DNA of 64,000 nt from an uncultured SAR86 cluster bacterium. Its GTDB lineage: Bacteria; Pseudomonadota; Gammaproteobacteria; Magnimaribacterales; D2472. A model generated the notes under the pieces. It was not told where the DNA came from. It was given only the letters and a program-made list of their open reading frames with translations, and ran no database searches. Of the stretch, positions 63,321 to 64,000 are shown piece after piece (position 1 is the stretch's first letter; every line of letters begins with the position of its first letter). Made by a program: the position numbers and the translations under genes. The stretch is from assembly GCA_902586925.1 (NCBI GenBank), contig CACIJE010000002.1, positions 1-64,000 on the forward strand, in the 5' to 3' direction.

Positions 63321-64000
63321 TTATTTTATAAATTCAGTGACTTCCTCTAAAAACCTATCAAACGATGGTTGATGGTTATACATCATATGGCCAGACTCAA
63401 ACTCTGAAAATATAACTCTATTCATGTCTACAGAATTATCATACATGAAATTTTCAGCTGTAAAACATGGCGTAGCAAGATCAAAAAGCCCACATGAGAC
63501 GTAAACTTTAAAATCTTTGTTATATCTTTGTGCCCTTGCAATATGTGGAACAGTATTTACATATCCAAAATCATTACCTTTCCATTCTTGAGGATGTTTC
63601 CAGTTATAAAAAACTTTTGAATCTCCACTCTGATACAACATATCCATTTTTACTCCTATCTCACCAAACCAAGTATGAATAGCAGTTACATATGCTGACA
63701 TAAAACCTTCGCTTGAAACATCAGTATCAGAATACTGGCCTCCTGCAATATAGTCAGCATTTTTATATCTTGAATCTAACCTACCCACTGAAAAACCCTC
63801 ATCTCTCAATAATTCTTTTCTAAAACTTGATGGATCAACTCGCATATCAAAATCTTCAACAAATCTCTTACTGAGACCGGTAAAGTACGAGTATTTTTGC
63901 ATAACAGCATTTTTTTCACTTTTTGATATTCTTGTTCCTTTTAAAAGAGCTGGCCCATATTCATTTAGACTAAAATTTTTAGATTCAACGTAAAAGTCAT
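63321..64000 (-). CDS. Serine carboxypeptidase (S10) family protein, 5' end cut by window
   Basis: The frame continues upstream of the track ORF (63902) to the right edge of the window: DFYVESKNFSLNEYGPALLKGTRISKSEKNAV precedes MQKYSYFTG. The readable part is the C-terminal 225 residues. TGLSKRFVEDFDMRVDPSSFRKELLRDEGFSVGRLDSRY is the bacterial S10-type block. The catalytic Asp is in CGLFDLATPCFTAENF and the His in SGHMMYNHQPSF; the serine lies beyond the window. It would remove C-terminal residues from peptides, probably in the periplasm. It leads the leftward operon with the ABM and MBL genes. Confidence 0.88.
   Translation of the reverse strand, partial: DFYVESKNFSLNEYGPALLKGTRISKSEKNAVMQKYSYFTGLSKRFVEDFDMRVDPSSFRKELLRDEGFSVGRLDSRYKNADYIAGGQYSDTDVSSEGFMSAYVTAIHTWFGEIGVKMDMLYQSGDSKVFYNWKHPQEWKGNDFGYVNTVPHIARAQRYNKDFKVYVSCGLFDLATPCFTAENFMYDNSVDMNRVIFSEFESGHMMYNHQPSFDRFLEEVTEFIK

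Noticed and set aside
1-64000. tRNA, rRNA, CRISPR arrays, insertion sequences, prophage or integrases
   Set aside because: No cloverleaf-like GC-rich blocks, regular direct repeats, transposase or integrase motifs were seen; gaps are too small and AT-rich for most RNA genes.

Overview
The window reads as a chromosome segment from a free-living, AT-rich, streamlined marine gammaproteobacterium, most like the SAR86 type. This is inference from gene content and order; no rRNA is present to prove it. The visible signs are roughly 30% G+C by eye, gaps of a few bases between genes, many overlapping stops and starts, no mobile elements, and gammaproteobacterial gene neighbourhoods (metG/mrp, rne/rluC, rpmF-fab-acpP-mltG-tmk-holB, csiV-mfd-gap-nqrABCDEF-apbE-nqrM, purB-mnmA-icd-clpS-clpA-infA). 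Na+-dependent physiology (NhaB, Na+-NQR, an AGCS symporter), a TonB receptor, a type I sulfatase and a laminarinase-like lipoprotein fit a marine heterotroph.

Layout. 1-8.2 kb: metG (cut by the window edge), mrp, mlaA, dusA, nhaB, nudC, rne. 8.4-14 kb: rluC, rpmF, then a reduced fatty-acid cluster fabD-fabG-acpP that lacks plsX, fabH and fabF, followed by mltG-tmk-holB and a glutaredoxin. 14.3-18.8 kb: AGCS symporter, GH16 glucanase, trmA with a tiny DUF2970 gene, nfuA. 18.8-33.7 kb: csiV, mfd, a pair of acyl-CoA dehydrogenases, a long-form GAPDH, and the complete Na+-NQR operon with both maturation factors (apbE and the small nqrM, which is absent from the ORF track). 33.7-43.2 kb: a serine hydrolase, isocitrate lyase, purB, mnmA, icd, clpS, clpA, infA.

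43.2-58.6 kb is an accessory catabolic region: FAH-family hydrolase, TonB-dependent receptor, two GST-like proteins, an extradiol-dioxygenase-like VOC protein, a RutE-like nitroreductase, a TetR regulator, an MhpA-like aromatic hydroxylase, an MmsA-like CoA-acylating aldehyde dehydrogenase, an alpha/beta hydrolase, a sulfatase, and a DUF1330/cytochrome b561/SRPBCC operon. The key observation is that all three divergent intergenic regions here carry the same pseudo-palindrome, TTAGTCA-NN-TGGATAA, placed about 28-30 bases from the leftward start codon each time. It looks like the operator of the cluster's own TetR protein and ties six transcription units into one regulon. The enzymes suggest uptake, desulfation, hydroxylation and meta-type ring cleavage of an aromatic compound, ending at a semialdehyde made into an acyl-CoA. 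The substrate cannot be told from sequence.

58.6-64 kb: a Tat-exported FAD oxidoreductase, a lipoprotein-type oligopeptidase B, then a leftward operon of an S10 carboxypeptidase (cut by the window edge), a small monooxygenase-fold protein and an exported metallo-beta-lactamase-fold protein.

I found no tRNA, rRNA, CRISPR array, insertion sequence or prophage. No gene-free stretch exceeds about 190 bases. Several promoters place a -10 box 5-8 bases before the ATG, pointing to frequent leaderless mRNAs.
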